This document shows positions 29,801 through 37,447 of a DNA stretch of 64,000 nt, in pieces. This stretch comes from an uncultured Draconibacterium sp. GTDB taxonomy: Bacteria > Bacteroidota > Bacteroidia > Bacteroidales > Prolixibacteraceae. Below the pieces are notes generated by a model, which was not told the DNA's origin, did not search any database, and worked only from the letters and a program-made list of their open reading frames with translations. The stretch is taken from positions 868,001-932,000 of the forward strand of contig NZ_OY782038.1 of NCBI RefSeq assembly GCF_963677575.1. The letters are read 5' to 3'. Each line of letters starts with the position of its first letter. The stretch's first letter is position 1. The position numbers and the translations under genes were made by a program.

Positions 29801-30272
29801 TAGTTCCTTTTATAACTACCGATACACCGGGCAGTGGCTCACCACCTGTATCCTTAACAACACCACTTACTGTTAGCTGCTGATCGGCACTTGCTGTAAC
29901 CTCGTCAGTCCGTAAAGCTATCTGCCGGTTATTTATTCTGTAACTAACATTGACATCTTCGAATAGCTCATCAAGAATTTCGTTAATTACTTTACCTTCA
30001 ACAGATATACTTACTCTGCGATTTACATCAACCTTACTTGCTTCATACATGAAGTAAAATTCCGATTGATTTTCGATGTTGGTTAGTACATCTTTTACGG
30101 TAACATCTTTTAAATCTATGTTTAGTTTGGTTGCTTGAGAGTAAGAGCTAATAGCGAAGGAGTTATACACGAAAACGAGTAAAATAAATACGGTTGTTTT
30201 CATAATCCTGAATAATTTGGATTTCCATATAGTACACCATACGGAAACCATAGATAAACGTTTTTTTTTCAT
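26895..30272 (-). CDS. susC: SusC/RagA-family TonB-dependent receptor with STN domain
   Basis: The protein has 1125 residues. A long N-terminal leader with a hydrophobic segment (TTVFILLVFVYNSFA) precedes an STN domain (about 45-120, landmark LKDVTVKDVLTNIENQ). A carboxypeptidase-regulatory-like domain follows (about 132-215, VSGVVKDTGGEPLPGVSVVIKG), then the TonB plug (VVAIGYGTVKKSDLTGSV, AIYGSRGANGVVLITTK) and a 22-strand barrel ending MLGVNVQF. The STN domain identifies a receptor that signals through the FecR/ECF pair encoded just upstream, so glycan binding probably activates this locus. A second ATG (MKTTVF) is an alternative start. Confidence 0.93.
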   Translation of the reverse strand: MKKKRLSMVSVWCTIWKSKLFRIMKTTVFILLVFVYNSFAISSYSQATKLNIDLKDVTVKDVLTNIENQSEFYFMYEASKVDVNRRVSISVEGKVINEILDELFEDVNVSYRINNRQIALRTDEVTASADQQLTVSGVVKDTGGEPLPGVSVVIKGTTQGTITDFDGKYSIPDVPGDAILSFSFVGMKAQEVSVNGQATIDIVMTEETIGLEEVVAIGYGTVKKSDLTGSVASVKSEDLNQGGISSVDQAMQGRIAGVQISQASNEPGGGLSIRVRGASSVNASSEPLYVIDGLPIDNSEGLAGGNAALVSDNNNAKNPLNSLNPNDIQSIEILKDASATAIYGSRGANGVVLITTKMGTRGIKFSYDGYAGVQSVAKKIDILDTEAYINIINDLSQEQGEGVVFSSEDISRIGAGTNWQDEIYRVAPIQSHNLSMSGGVAKTKYYVSLNYFDQQGVVKETGVKRYIARLNLNQEINDKLNFGVNLNVSRENSDNYSGGVNTNESAGPVNTALLYDPTLPIFDENGDYYRSFDLTINNPMSTVYGITNKNETNRMFGNVTLDYEVIPDLHAKINVGFDNQNMRRDVYNSRLTIHGATNNGVANIASLDRSNVLAEYTMNYSKEINENQSLNVLAGVTYQDFIQKMFSAGTNNFPSDDVMTNNLGLGDPANRDISSNKQGYTLLSYLGRANYSIYNFLLTGSIRADGSSRFGENTKWGYFPSFALGWKLMEEDFVPDVFSELKLRASWGQTGNQSIGNYQSLSTYSSGGTAILGGSAYVGTVPARIANPDLKWETTAQTNIGIDYGFIKGRITGSIDYFVKKTSDMLLNLPLPQSSGFSSVYRNTGSMKNSGFEFMINSRNVVKNNFTWNTTFNLSTLKNEVTDLGSLDLINTGNVQAVGNTAIIKTGIPINSYYGYKITGIFQEGDDFSVQPDAQPGYPKFEDYNNDGTISTGDLQVLGDPFPDVTFGLRNSFTYKNFMFDFFFQGQFGADLLNINAIESMYPANFRRNRITEQVEDRWTPQNTDAKWPSGANTSAYDAGKVSNLVIEDASYIRLKSVQLSYDIPVKIAGISSARVYVQGQNLFTITDYSGYDPEANAFGQSSVKLDYNAYPLSRTWMLGVNVQF

Positions 30273-30312
30273 AAATTTGTTTTGTTTTGGATTTAGTATT
30301 CAAACATTACAT

Positions 30313-30339
30313 TACCTCAGGGTCGCAAACGTTGAGGTA
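30313..30339 (-). promoter_or_regulatory. Leader hairpin between fecR and susC
   Basis: TACCTCA (30313-30319) and TGAGGTA (30333-30339) form a 7-bp stem enclosing the loop sequence ACGTTTGCGACCC as read on the coding strand. A second, weaker stem-loop lies just upstream in the transcript (about 30350-30375). The position in the susC 5' leader suggests post-transcriptional or start-site control, and such leaders are known for SusC genes. Confidence 0.4.
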
Positions 30340-30426
30340 TAAGACACTAAGGGGATGTTGGTAGCATCTCCTTTTTTCTTTTCATAAGTTAGCTTAGTTC
30401 TTTTCGTTACATAGGCATTTCATTTT

Positions 30427-31455
30427 TTAGTTTAGTGAGACAATTACTTTCGAAATTATTTTTGGATTTTTGCTGTAGATGATGTTGTATTTTATGCCAC
30501 AGGAGAACTGAATAAGGTCAAAAATGTCTTCCAGACTCTCATCCATTATTGTAGCATTAAATACAAATTCGTTTATTTTTTCGTCTGTTATTTCAATATC
30601 AACGTCGTACCAACCTTCCAGTTTTTTGAACACTCTGTCCATCGAATCGTCTTCGAAAACCAACAGTCCTTCGCGCCAGGCCGTGTACTTATAAGTATCA
30701 ACTTTACTAATTCGCAGAACGTTATTTGCCTCGTCAAAACTGGCCTTTTCCCCGGGGACCAACATTACATTTTCAAAACGGTTGTTGTTATGCGAAAGCT
30801 CTACACTGCCCTCTTCCAATACAACATCCATCGTATTATCAAACGTAGCTGTATTTACATTAAAAGACGTTCCGTACACTTTTACTTTTACAGCGTCGTA
30901 GGAAACCTCAAAAGGATGTGTTGCACTTTTAGCTACCTCGAAATAAGCTTCGCCACGCAGATCGACAGTGCGATTATCAGCATAGAAATTATTGGAGTAG
31001 GTTAATGATGTTGAAGAATTTAAATGAACCACCGAGCTGTCGGGTAAGATTACTTTTGAAGATTCTCCTCGTTGCGTTTGTATTGTAGTCAGAAAATTCT
31101 GAGGTGTTACTTCTTCTTCTGCCGGTCCGAAAAAATTGGAAGCCACTCCCCCAATTCCAACAATCAGGAAAATAATAGCAGCTACTTTCCAGCGAATCAA
31201 AATGCGTATCTGTTTTTTTCTTTCCAGTAATTCAAGCAAACGTTGCCAGGCTGCTTTCTCATCGTATGCATCGATAGAATCAATCTCTGCTTCCAGATTT
31301 CCATCCTTGCGAATTTCGTCTAACAGCTCCTTGTTGCGCGGATTATCGTTCAGCCAGTTCTCCAGATCGCGGCTTTCTGCCTCCGACGCTTTATTAGCCA
31401 GATGCTTTCCGATGAGCTTACCTTTTTTTATGGATTGTATGGTATTCTTAGTCAT
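30427..31455 (-). CDS. FecR-family anti-sigma factor
   Basis: The protein has 342 residues. A cytoplasmic N-terminal DUF4880-like part (about 1-85, ENWLNDNPRNKELLDEI) binds the sigma factor. A single TM helix follows (about 88-108, VAAIIFLIVGIGG), then the periplasmic FecR domain (TQRGESSKVILPDSSVVHLNSSTSL) and a C-terminal DUF4974 domain (GWYDVDIEI ... FSCGIKYNI). It relays the signal from the SusC STN domain to the ECF sigma factor encoded upstream. Order and orientation (sigma, FecR, SusC, SusD) are the standard trans-envelope signalling arrangement. Confidence 0.92.
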   Translation of the reverse strand: MTKNTIQSIKKGKLIGKHLANKASEAESRDLENWLNDNPRNKELLDEIRKDGNLEAEIDSIDAYDEKAAWQRLLELLERKKQIRILIRWKVAAIIFLIVGIGGVASNFFGPAEEEVTPQNFLTTIQTQRGESSKVILPDSSVVHLNSSTSLTYSNNFYADNRTVDLRGEAYFEVAKSATHPFEVSYDAVKVKVYGTSFNVNTATFDNTMDVVLEEGSVELSHNNNRFENVMLVPGEKASFDEANNVLRISKVDTYKYTAWREGLLVFEDDSMDRVFKKLEGWYDVDIEITDEKINEFVFNATIMDESLEDIFDLIQFSCGIKYNIIYSKNPKIISKVIVSLN

Positions 31456-31611
31456 TTAGTTTCTGTTCTTTTGGTGCCTGTTTGGCCGCCTTTTAACTAT
31501 AAAACGACAAGAGTAAAGATTAGGACTACAAAAAATTAACAGAAAAATAAAGAAAAACACTAACCAGCTAAATATATGACATTTACAATCATTATTTCTT
31601 ACAGTTATAGG

Positions 31612-32166
31612 TTAACGACAAACTAAATAGAAGATAAACCGGGTAATATTTTCGCGAAGTATTTTATAAGCTCGTTGCTTGTGTGTTTTTACCGTATTCA
31701 GTTTAATTCCGAGCTTTTCTGCAATAGCATTGTTCGACTCTCCTTCCATGGCCAAAAGAATTACTTTCTTCTCCATTACGGATAGTTTTTCAATCTGCTG
31801 ATGGATATAATTGTACGTCTCCTGTTTTACTACATTTTCAAGAAAAAACTCTTTCGAATCGACAAGCCGTTTTCTTAATTCCATGAACTTGTTTTTCACC
31901 TTGTCGTGTTTCAATTTATCCAAACAGGAATTTCGAATAGCGGTATAGAAGTATGATTTAACAGAGGCGAGGTCCGGGAATTCTTTGTTCTGCTCCCAGA
32001 AAGAAATAAAGCTTTCCTGAACAACATCTTCAATTTCATATCTATCAGAAAGAAATTTAGACGCGAATGCACAGAACGAAGCATAATTGGCGTAATAAAA
32101 ATCACGCAGTAGCACACGCTCGCTGCCCGTAAGCTTGATCTCGTAGGTTGTTAGTTTTGTCTGCAA
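31612..32166 (-). CDS. ECF sigma-70 factor (SusC/FecR-associated)
   Basis: The protein has 184 residues. Region 2 contains EDVVQESFISFWEQ and SVKSYFYTAIRNSCLDKLK. Region 4 contains AMEGESNNAIAEKLGIKLNTVKTHKQRAY, a helix-turn-helix that reads the -35 site. Only TTG at 32166 is available as a start near the expected N-terminus, because an in-frame TAA lies three codons upstream. It is the first gene of the sigma-FecR-SusC-SusD series and probably activates that operon when the anti-sigma factor releases it. Confidence 0.9.
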   Translation of the reverse strand: MQTKLTTYEIKLTGSERVLLRDFYYANYASFCAFASKFLSDRYEIEDVVQESFISFWEQNKEFPDLASVKSYFYTAIRNSCLDKLKHDKVKNKFMELRKRLVDSKEFFLENVVKQETYNYIHQQIEKLSVMEKKVILLAMEGESNNAIAEKLGIKLNTVKTHKQRAYKILRENITRFIFYLVCR

Positions 32167-32280
32167 AAGTCGTTAAATCTTACTTTCCTAAACGTAAATA
32201 TAACTTTATGACCTTAAACTTTGCTCAATTTCCGGCAAAATTATGGCAAGCACTGCGAAATAAGCTCGTTGTAATTTGCA

Positions 32281-32400
32281 CAATAACAATGCGATCTGCC
32301 AATTAATTTAAAACAGAATGAAGCTCCTCGCAGCAAGCTGAAGAGGTATCACATCGGAAAATCATTATTTTACGCACCAAGGTGCGGGGAATAAACCCCA
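32281..32400. repeat. REP-like hairpin tract flanking the decayed RAYT gene
   Basis: This non-coding stretch has small dyads in a row: GCACC-AA-GGTGC (32374-32385), then GGGG...CCCC (32386-32399), preceded by a CTCCTCGCAGCAAGCTG element near 32323. Adjacent to a REP-associated transposase remnant, these are probably the REP sequences on which that enzyme family acts. No gene is seen between 32203 and 32499. Confidence 0.45.
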
Positions 32401-32499
32401 TGAGATCCCTCGTCTATCGCTCGGGATCAGTTCGGCTAAATGATTTTGAAAACAAAATCATAGTCTCACTGATTTAAAACAGATTTACAACGATGACGG

Positions 32500-32965
32500 T
32501 TACCGGGATTTATCGTCCTTCCTGTTTTCTGGATTTGACAAAATATAATTACAAATGCGTTCAAACGATTTATCGTTTCGGATAATGTGTTCGTGATACC
32601 GCGATTGCCAGGCAAAATCGGGGTTTATTTTTCGGGCATATGTTGTTTCCCCAATTTTGAAACCAAGTGGTAGAGACGCAATGCATTGCTCCTCTACGTG
32701 GCCATCCCCGCCATCCGTACCGTTTCCATTGCCCCGTCATCATCATCGGTATTATATTGGTTTTTTCCAATTATAATTATGGCATGAAGATCATTCGGCA
32801 TAATTATATTTCACCCATGGTTAAATTCATATCAGGGCGCAAATCAAATGTTTTTACTCATTCAATTAAGGCAATTTTACCAATTACCGATAATTGCATT
32901 TCCCCATCCACAACATGGCCAAAATAATGTTCCCTATATTGTGATTTTCGATCTCGCGCATAAAT
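32500..32965 (-). pseudogene. Decayed REP-associated tyrosine transposase (RAYT, TnpA_REP/Y1_Tnp)
   Basis: Three frames carry consecutive pieces of one protein. About 32965-32820 gives REHYFGHVVDGEMQLS and then a stop. About 32795-32695 gives MPNDLHAIIIIGKNQ (the family MPNHxH motif, here with D for H) up to a stop. About 32610-32500 gives FAWQSRYHEHIIRNDKSFER and NYILSNPENRKDDK ending at TAA 32500-32502. These are the classic RAYT blocks, disrupted by frameshifts and stops. The middle contains the hairpin GTAGAGACGCAATGCATTGC...CTCTAC (32670-32697), a dispersed repeat type. The gene is non-functional and marks an old insertion between the sigma gene and the DUF1593 genes. Confidence 0.7.
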
Positions 32966-33020
32966 CGACTCTTGCAATTAGCAAACTACCGGAACCTGCG
33001 CCACTTGTTACAGCCACGTC

Positions 33021-34610
33021 TTACGACACAGTTATAACATACTGTGCAAAACGGGTCATTGGGCGGGTGGTGTCGTCTTTCACTTCAAGGTTCACAATAA
33101 ATTTATCGCCAGCTTTTGCGTCGGCAGGAACTGTGAATTCAGTGCTCCAACCGGTCTCTGATGAAACGGCCAGACCTTCTGCTTTGCCATCCATGTAGGT
33201 GCACGAGAAAACAGGAACCCACCATTTTTCCACCAACGTGTCTCCGTCAGGATCTTTCGCATTACCGGAAAGCGAAACCGTTTGTCCCGGAGTGGCAGTA
33301 AAATCCAGTTTTTCTGCCGTTACTATCGGAGCATGGTTACAGTCTTGTGGTTCGCAAATCGCCCAGTCTGCACGTGCCGCCAGTTCTTCCCACATTACAA
33401 TGGTGTAATGGTTGCTTTTTTTAAAGGCTTCAGGTGTTGGCCCCAGGAATTGGCGACCGCTGTTGGTAACATCCGGGCGGAGTCCGATGTTGATGAAAGA
33501 GGCGCAACCAAACTGGCAAATGCTCCAGTCGTACGGTTTGAAATCAACACGCGGAAAATCGGCAAGGTTAGCAGGCCCCCAGCCGAGTTCGGCCGATTTT
33601 GCCCAATCCATATAAGTTATCAGGCCATAGTTGTAAATAATCGGTTCGCCATAAATAGCACGTCCTTCGCCATACAACCAAATCTCCTCACAGAGTTTAC
33701 CGTGGTCCTCTTTGTAAGCATCCAGGATGAAATCGGCGTGAAGGTAGGGCTGAAGCTCATCATCGGCGCGCATCGGGGAATTGTAGCTCGACGCAAAGAA
33801 AGAACCGTAATTAAAGAATCCACCTCCGTAGCCACCATTCTGTAGACCAGGGAACATCTCGTCAATTTTGCTGTCGGCACGGCAATTGTCTTCGCCATCA
33901 CCACCGATACGAACCTTAGCCGTTACTTTTGCAAGAACCTGCTCCCACTCCGGCGTTCCGTGATACTTCTCGTAAATCGAATACAACGCACGTACGGTGG
34001 TGTTAATTCCGCCCCAATGCTGAATGTACAACGGGCGCATATCATCGTCCATTATGCATTCCTCTATAAATTCAGAGCCATCGGTTTCGTGGCGGTAATC
34101 GCCTTCGAATTCAATATTACCAACCTTTGTTATGCTCCTAAGGTGTTCAGGTGAAGGAAAATTCGGATTGTTTTTACTCATCAGTTGATAATCGGCTTCG
34201 TAATAATCCAAAACACGGTCGAGCCAGGTGGGGTCAACCGGACGATACTCTGTAAGATCGGCTGCCGTCTCCACACGATGTTCGCAATGTTGAGCATTAC
34301 ATCGGTAATTTGGAGTTATCTCGCCCAATGTATGTTCGCCGTGGTCGCCGCTGAAATGATACATACCTGCTGTCCAAACGATTCCGGCAATGTCATATTG
34401 GTCGGCATACATCAGGCTTAAAAGCAAACCGTTCATATCATCTACTTCCAGGTCGGTGGTAATCAATATTCTTTCCTGCTGGCTTTTGTCAACTTTTACA
34501 GCGGTGTCTTCCGGCCCTAAGGCCTCTTTTGGTGCTGACGATTGTTCGCACGAAACGAACAGAAGCGCGGCCAATACAGGTGTTAAAATCGCTAAAAATG
34601 TTTTTTTCAT
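33021..34610 (-). CDS. DUF1593/Sde182-like secreted protein (nucleoside-hydrolase-like fold), lipoprotein
   Basis: The protein has 529 residues with a lipoprotein signal (ALLFVSCEQ). The nucleoside-hydrolase-like domain opens with RILITTDLEVDDMN, which resembles the calcium-binding DxDxxxDD loop of that fold, and runs to about residue 420 (YIQHWGGINTT, RIGGDGEDN). A C-terminal Ig-like domain starts near 425 (ATPGQTVSLSGNAKDPDGD). Founding members are annotated as cellulose-binding, but the real substrate is unclear. A paralogue lies directly upstream (34650-36191). Their place beside the SusCD locus suggests a role in glycan breakdown. Confidence 0.82.
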   Translation of the reverse strand: MKKTFLAILTPVLAALLFVSCEQSSAPKEALGPEDTAVKVDKSQQERILITTDLEVDDMNGLLLSLMYADQYDIAGIVWTAGMYHFSGDHGEHTLGEITPNYRCNAQHCEHRVETAADLTEYRPVDPTWLDRVLDYYEADYQLMSKNNPNFPSPEHLRSITKVGNIEFEGDYRHETDGSEFIEECIMDDDMRPLYIQHWGGINTTVRALYSIYEKYHGTPEWEQVLAKVTAKVRIGGDGEDNCRADSKIDEMFPGLQNGGYGGGFFNYGSFFASSYNSPMRADDELQPYLHADFILDAYKEDHGKLCEEIWLYGEGRAIYGEPIIYNYGLITYMDWAKSAELGWGPANLADFPRVDFKPYDWSICQFGCASFINIGLRPDVTNSGRQFLGPTPEAFKKSNHYTIVMWEELAARADWAICEPQDCNHAPIVTAEKLDFTATPGQTVSLSGNAKDPDGDTLVEKWWVPVFSCTYMDGKAEGLAVSSETGWSTEFTVPADAKAGDKFIVNLEVKDDTTRPMTRFAQYVITVS

Positions 34611-34649
34611 TGTATAAATTTAATTCAGGTTGATAGCAATATATACTAA

Positions 34650-36191
34650 TTAAATTACAGTTATAATTAATCTGTGATAGTGCCTTAAAACCGGTTCGCC
34701 CTTGTCTTCGGCCTGAAGTACCAAATGAATGGTTTCACCCGCTTTGGCATCTTCGGGAATGTATAAAGATGTTGTAGCATCTGTAGTACTGGCAAAGGAA
34801 ACATCGCCCTTGTAACTCCCAACTTTGAATTGTATCCAGTTTGTGGAAATCTGGTCATTATCCGGATCAAACACATTGATATCAAGGTTAACAGTGCTAC
34901 CCGCAGAAGCAATCATTTCAAGAGGTCCTTCAATGACAGGTTCATGGTTTGCATTTTCATACTCAGCGGTAACAGACCAGTGTAACCGTGCTGCAAAATT
35001 ATTTTGTATGGTCGGTAAGAAATCAGGAAGAACTTCATCTTCTTCTCTTCTCATCGCATACGGGGCAGTGTACCCGGCTACTTTCTCTTCTTCTGAAAGC
35101 TCTTTTCTGCGTCCGGCCCATCCTCCATACTCCTGGCCTTCGTGCGCTCGTAATCCGTTACCGATCAGGTTCAGAAACATTGGCGTGTCACCTTCGCTAA
35201 TAAAATTACCTTCCGGCTGAGGCGGTGTCCACACCCAATACCCCATATCGCGAAGTTCATCTGCTGTATATCCTTTTTCACCAAAATAGTCGGTAAAATC
35301 ACCGGGAGCCATTTGCCGGCCATCGCCCCACATCCGGTAATGCTCACCAAAAACACCTTTGCTTTTGATATTTTCCAAGGTCCATGCTGACGAAAAATAG
35401 ATGGTATCTTTTGTACCGGCAACTGCACGCTTGGCACCGTATCCCAAACTTGTAACCCCTGTATTAAGCATGATAGACTCTACTTGTGGCCAGTTTGGTT
35501 GCACATAATCCTGATAAGACAGATCCTGTTGACCGGACAGGCAAAATTTTGCTTTTGCCGATACTTTTGCCTTAATGCTTTCCCAGCCAGCAGTACCTTT
35601 ATATTCTTCCTCTATCGATTTAAGCGCTCGTGAAGCCGTACTTGGGCCACCCCACACCTGAATAAAAACAGGCCTTGGGTCATCATCAAGAAGAATCTCT
35701 TTTATCCTGTCAGAGCCGGGAGTATCATGAGAAATATCACCTTCAAACTCCACATTGCCAACGTATATTTTTGACTTCAATTCCTCAGGCGCAGGATAAT
35801 TTGGATTATGCACTTTTAGATTCGGATAAACCGATTCATAAGCTTCAACCAGGTCATCAATAAACCGCTCTCCTTCAGCCCATCTCCATGAAGTTTGAGG
35901 ACCAAGATCTCTTCCATTAGAGGAATATTCTCTTCCGGGTAGATATTGGGTAGTTCCTTTTCCGTCTCCTCTCCAATGAAACCGGCTACTTGCGTATATT
36001 AATCCTTCAATGTCAAAGTCTGTGCTAAAAAGTAAGAAGCGAATCATTGAATTGTTATCATCCAACTCAGGATCGCAGGTCACTACAACACGCGGCTTAG
36101 GTTGTTCTTGTCTTTCTTCTTTTTGGGTACTTGTGCAAGCAAATAAAAACACGCATATTGTTGCCGTGCAGATTAAAAATTTAGGCTTCAT
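34650..36191 (-). CDS. DUF1593/Sde182-like secreted protein, lipoprotein (paralogue of the next gene)
   Basis: From ATG 36191 the protein has 513 residues. The frame extends 38 codons upstream, but the lipoprotein signal (MKPKFLICTATICVFLFACTS) fixes the start here. The nucleoside-hydrolase-like domain opens VVVTCDPELDDNNSM and includes FIQVWGGPSTASRAL. The C-terminal Ig-like domain starts near 425 (IASAGSTVNLDINVFDPDND). It shares domain order with the protein at 33021-34610 but is clearly diverged, so the duplication is not recent. A 39-bp gap separates the two genes, which are probably cotranscribed. Confidence 0.82.
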   Translation of the reverse strand: MKPKFLICTATICVFLFACTSTQKEERQEQPKPRVVVTCDPELDDNNSMIRFLLFSTDFDIEGLIYASSRFHWRGDGKGTTQYLPGREYSSNGRDLGPQTSWRWAEGERFIDDLVEAYESVYPNLKVHNPNYPAPEELKSKIYVGNVEFEGDISHDTPGSDRIKEILLDDDPRPVFIQVWGGPSTASRALKSIEEEYKGTAGWESIKAKVSAKAKFCLSGQQDLSYQDYVQPNWPQVESIMLNTGVTSLGYGAKRAVAGTKDTIYFSSAWTLENIKSKGVFGEHYRMWGDGRQMAPGDFTDYFGEKGYTADELRDMGYWVWTPPQPEGNFISEGDTPMFLNLIGNGLRAHEGQEYGGWAGRRKELSEEEKVAGYTAPYAMRREEDEVLPDFLPTIQNNFAARLHWSVTAEYENANHEPVIEGPLEMIASAGSTVNLDINVFDPDNDQISTNWIQFKVGSYKGDVSFASTTDATTSLYIPEDAKAGETIHLVLQAEDKGEPVLRHYHRLIITVI

Positions 36192-36442
36192 TGTATTTAA
36201 TTTAGGCTCTATAGTTACAAGTTCATAATTGGCAGGACAGAAAATTCTGAACTTAACGAATGCTAAATATAACAGAAAAACGCACAAGAATAAAACCTGA
36301 GGCAAAAAGCATTTTCTATTTGTTACTCAACACAAAAGAGGCACTAGTGTTAGAATTTAAGGCACCCGGCAACCAGCTGTCTTTATTACAAAATTCGCCA
36401 AAGAATAAAAAATATTAGTTTTACCTGTTAAAAATAACCGGA

Positions 36443-37444
36443 ATGATCTTCGAAACATATTCATACCCCAGAGCCGCAGTAATTGGTAATCCTTCCGACG
36501 GCTATTTCGGAAAAACAATTGCCTTTTTGTTTTCCAATTTCGAGGCGCGCGTTCAGCTTTACGAAACTCCTGAGCTACAGATTTTACCCGAGCGTTTAGA
36601 CGGTACCAATTTCAACAGCATACAAGAATTGGTTGAAGATGTAAATATTGCCGGGTACTACGGTGGAATGCGTTTATTGAAAGCAATGATCAAGATTTTT
36701 TATGAACATTGTAAGGCAAACAACATAAAAATCGACGACAGGAATTTTACGATACGATATAAATCGAACATCCCTTTTCGTTTGGGGCTGGCCGGATCAA
36801 GTGCAATTATTACAGCATGTTTACGTGCGCTGTGTATGTTTTATGAGGTAAAAATTCCGAAACCCGTTTTTGCCAACCTTGTTCTTTCCGTTGAGACGGA
36901 AGAACTTGGCATTGCTGCCGGATTGCAGGACCGTGTAGCGCAAGCCTACGAATGCCCGGTTTATATGGATTTTGACCGCGACCTAATGGAAAGCCGCGGT
37001 TACGGCGAATACCAGGAACTCGATGTAAAAAACTTCCCGCACTTTTATATTGCCTACCGTAAAAATCTATCGGAAGGAACCGAAGTAGTGCATAATAACC
37101 TGAAAGCACGCTTTGAAATTGGCGACCCCAAAGTATTGCAAGCCATGTTGCGATGGGGACAAATTACCGAAGATTTTAAAGTGGCTTTGGGTAATAACGA
37201 CTATCAAAGCATGCACGATCTTATTAACGAGAATTTTGATTTGCGACGAAAAACGATCAATATCTCAAAAGGAAATATTGAAATGGTAGAACTGGCCCGT
37301 TCGGTTGGTGCCAGTGCAAAATTCACCGGATCGGGAGGAGCAATTATTGGTACTTATTCCAACAGAACAATGTTTAACAATTTACATAACTCCCTGAGCA
37401 GAAAAGGAATTGAAGTTATAAAACCCAATATCGTTAACAATTAG
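36443..37444 (+). CDS. GHMP-family sugar kinase, glucuronokinase-like
   Basis: The protein has 333 residues. The N-terminal IGNPSDGYFGKTIAF resembles plant glucuronokinase. The GHMP ATP-binding loop is PFRLGLAGSSAI near residue 113, and the C-terminal motif is AKFTGSGGAIIG. Glucuronokinases phosphorylate glucuronate at C1. The product can be turned into UDP-glucuronate by a nucleotidyltransferase, and the next gene, 3 bp downstream, is a GalU-type UTP-sugar-1-phosphate uridylyltransferase. The pair therefore suggests a salvage route for free uronic acids, possibly released by the nearby sulfated-glycan locus. Galactose- or fucose-type kinases are the main alternative. Confidence 0.78.
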   Translation: MIFETYSYPRAAVIGNPSDGYFGKTIAFLFSNFEARVQLYETPELQILPERLDGTNFNSIQELVEDVNIAGYYGGMRLLKAMIKIFYEHCKANNIKIDDRNFTIRYKSNIPFRLGLAGSSAIITACLRALCMFYEVKIPKPVFANLVLSVETEELGIAAGLQDRVAQAYECPVYMDFDRDLMESRGYGEYQELDVKNFPHFYIAYRKNLSEGTEVVHNNLKARFEIGDPKVLQAMLRWGQITEDFKVALGNNDYQSMHDLINENFDLRRKTINISKGNIEMVELARSVGASAKFTGSGGAIIGTYSNRTMFNNLHNSLSRKGIEVIKPNIVNN

Positions 37445-37447
37445 AAC

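Noticed and set aside
30345..30375. Intrinsic terminator of the plus strand between fecR and susC
   Set aside because: No plus-strand gene reads into it; the same sequence is better explained as part of the susC leader.
33021..36191. Recent duplication of the DUF1593 genes
   Set aside because: The two proteins share domain order but differ in most residues, so the duplication is old or the genes arrived separately.
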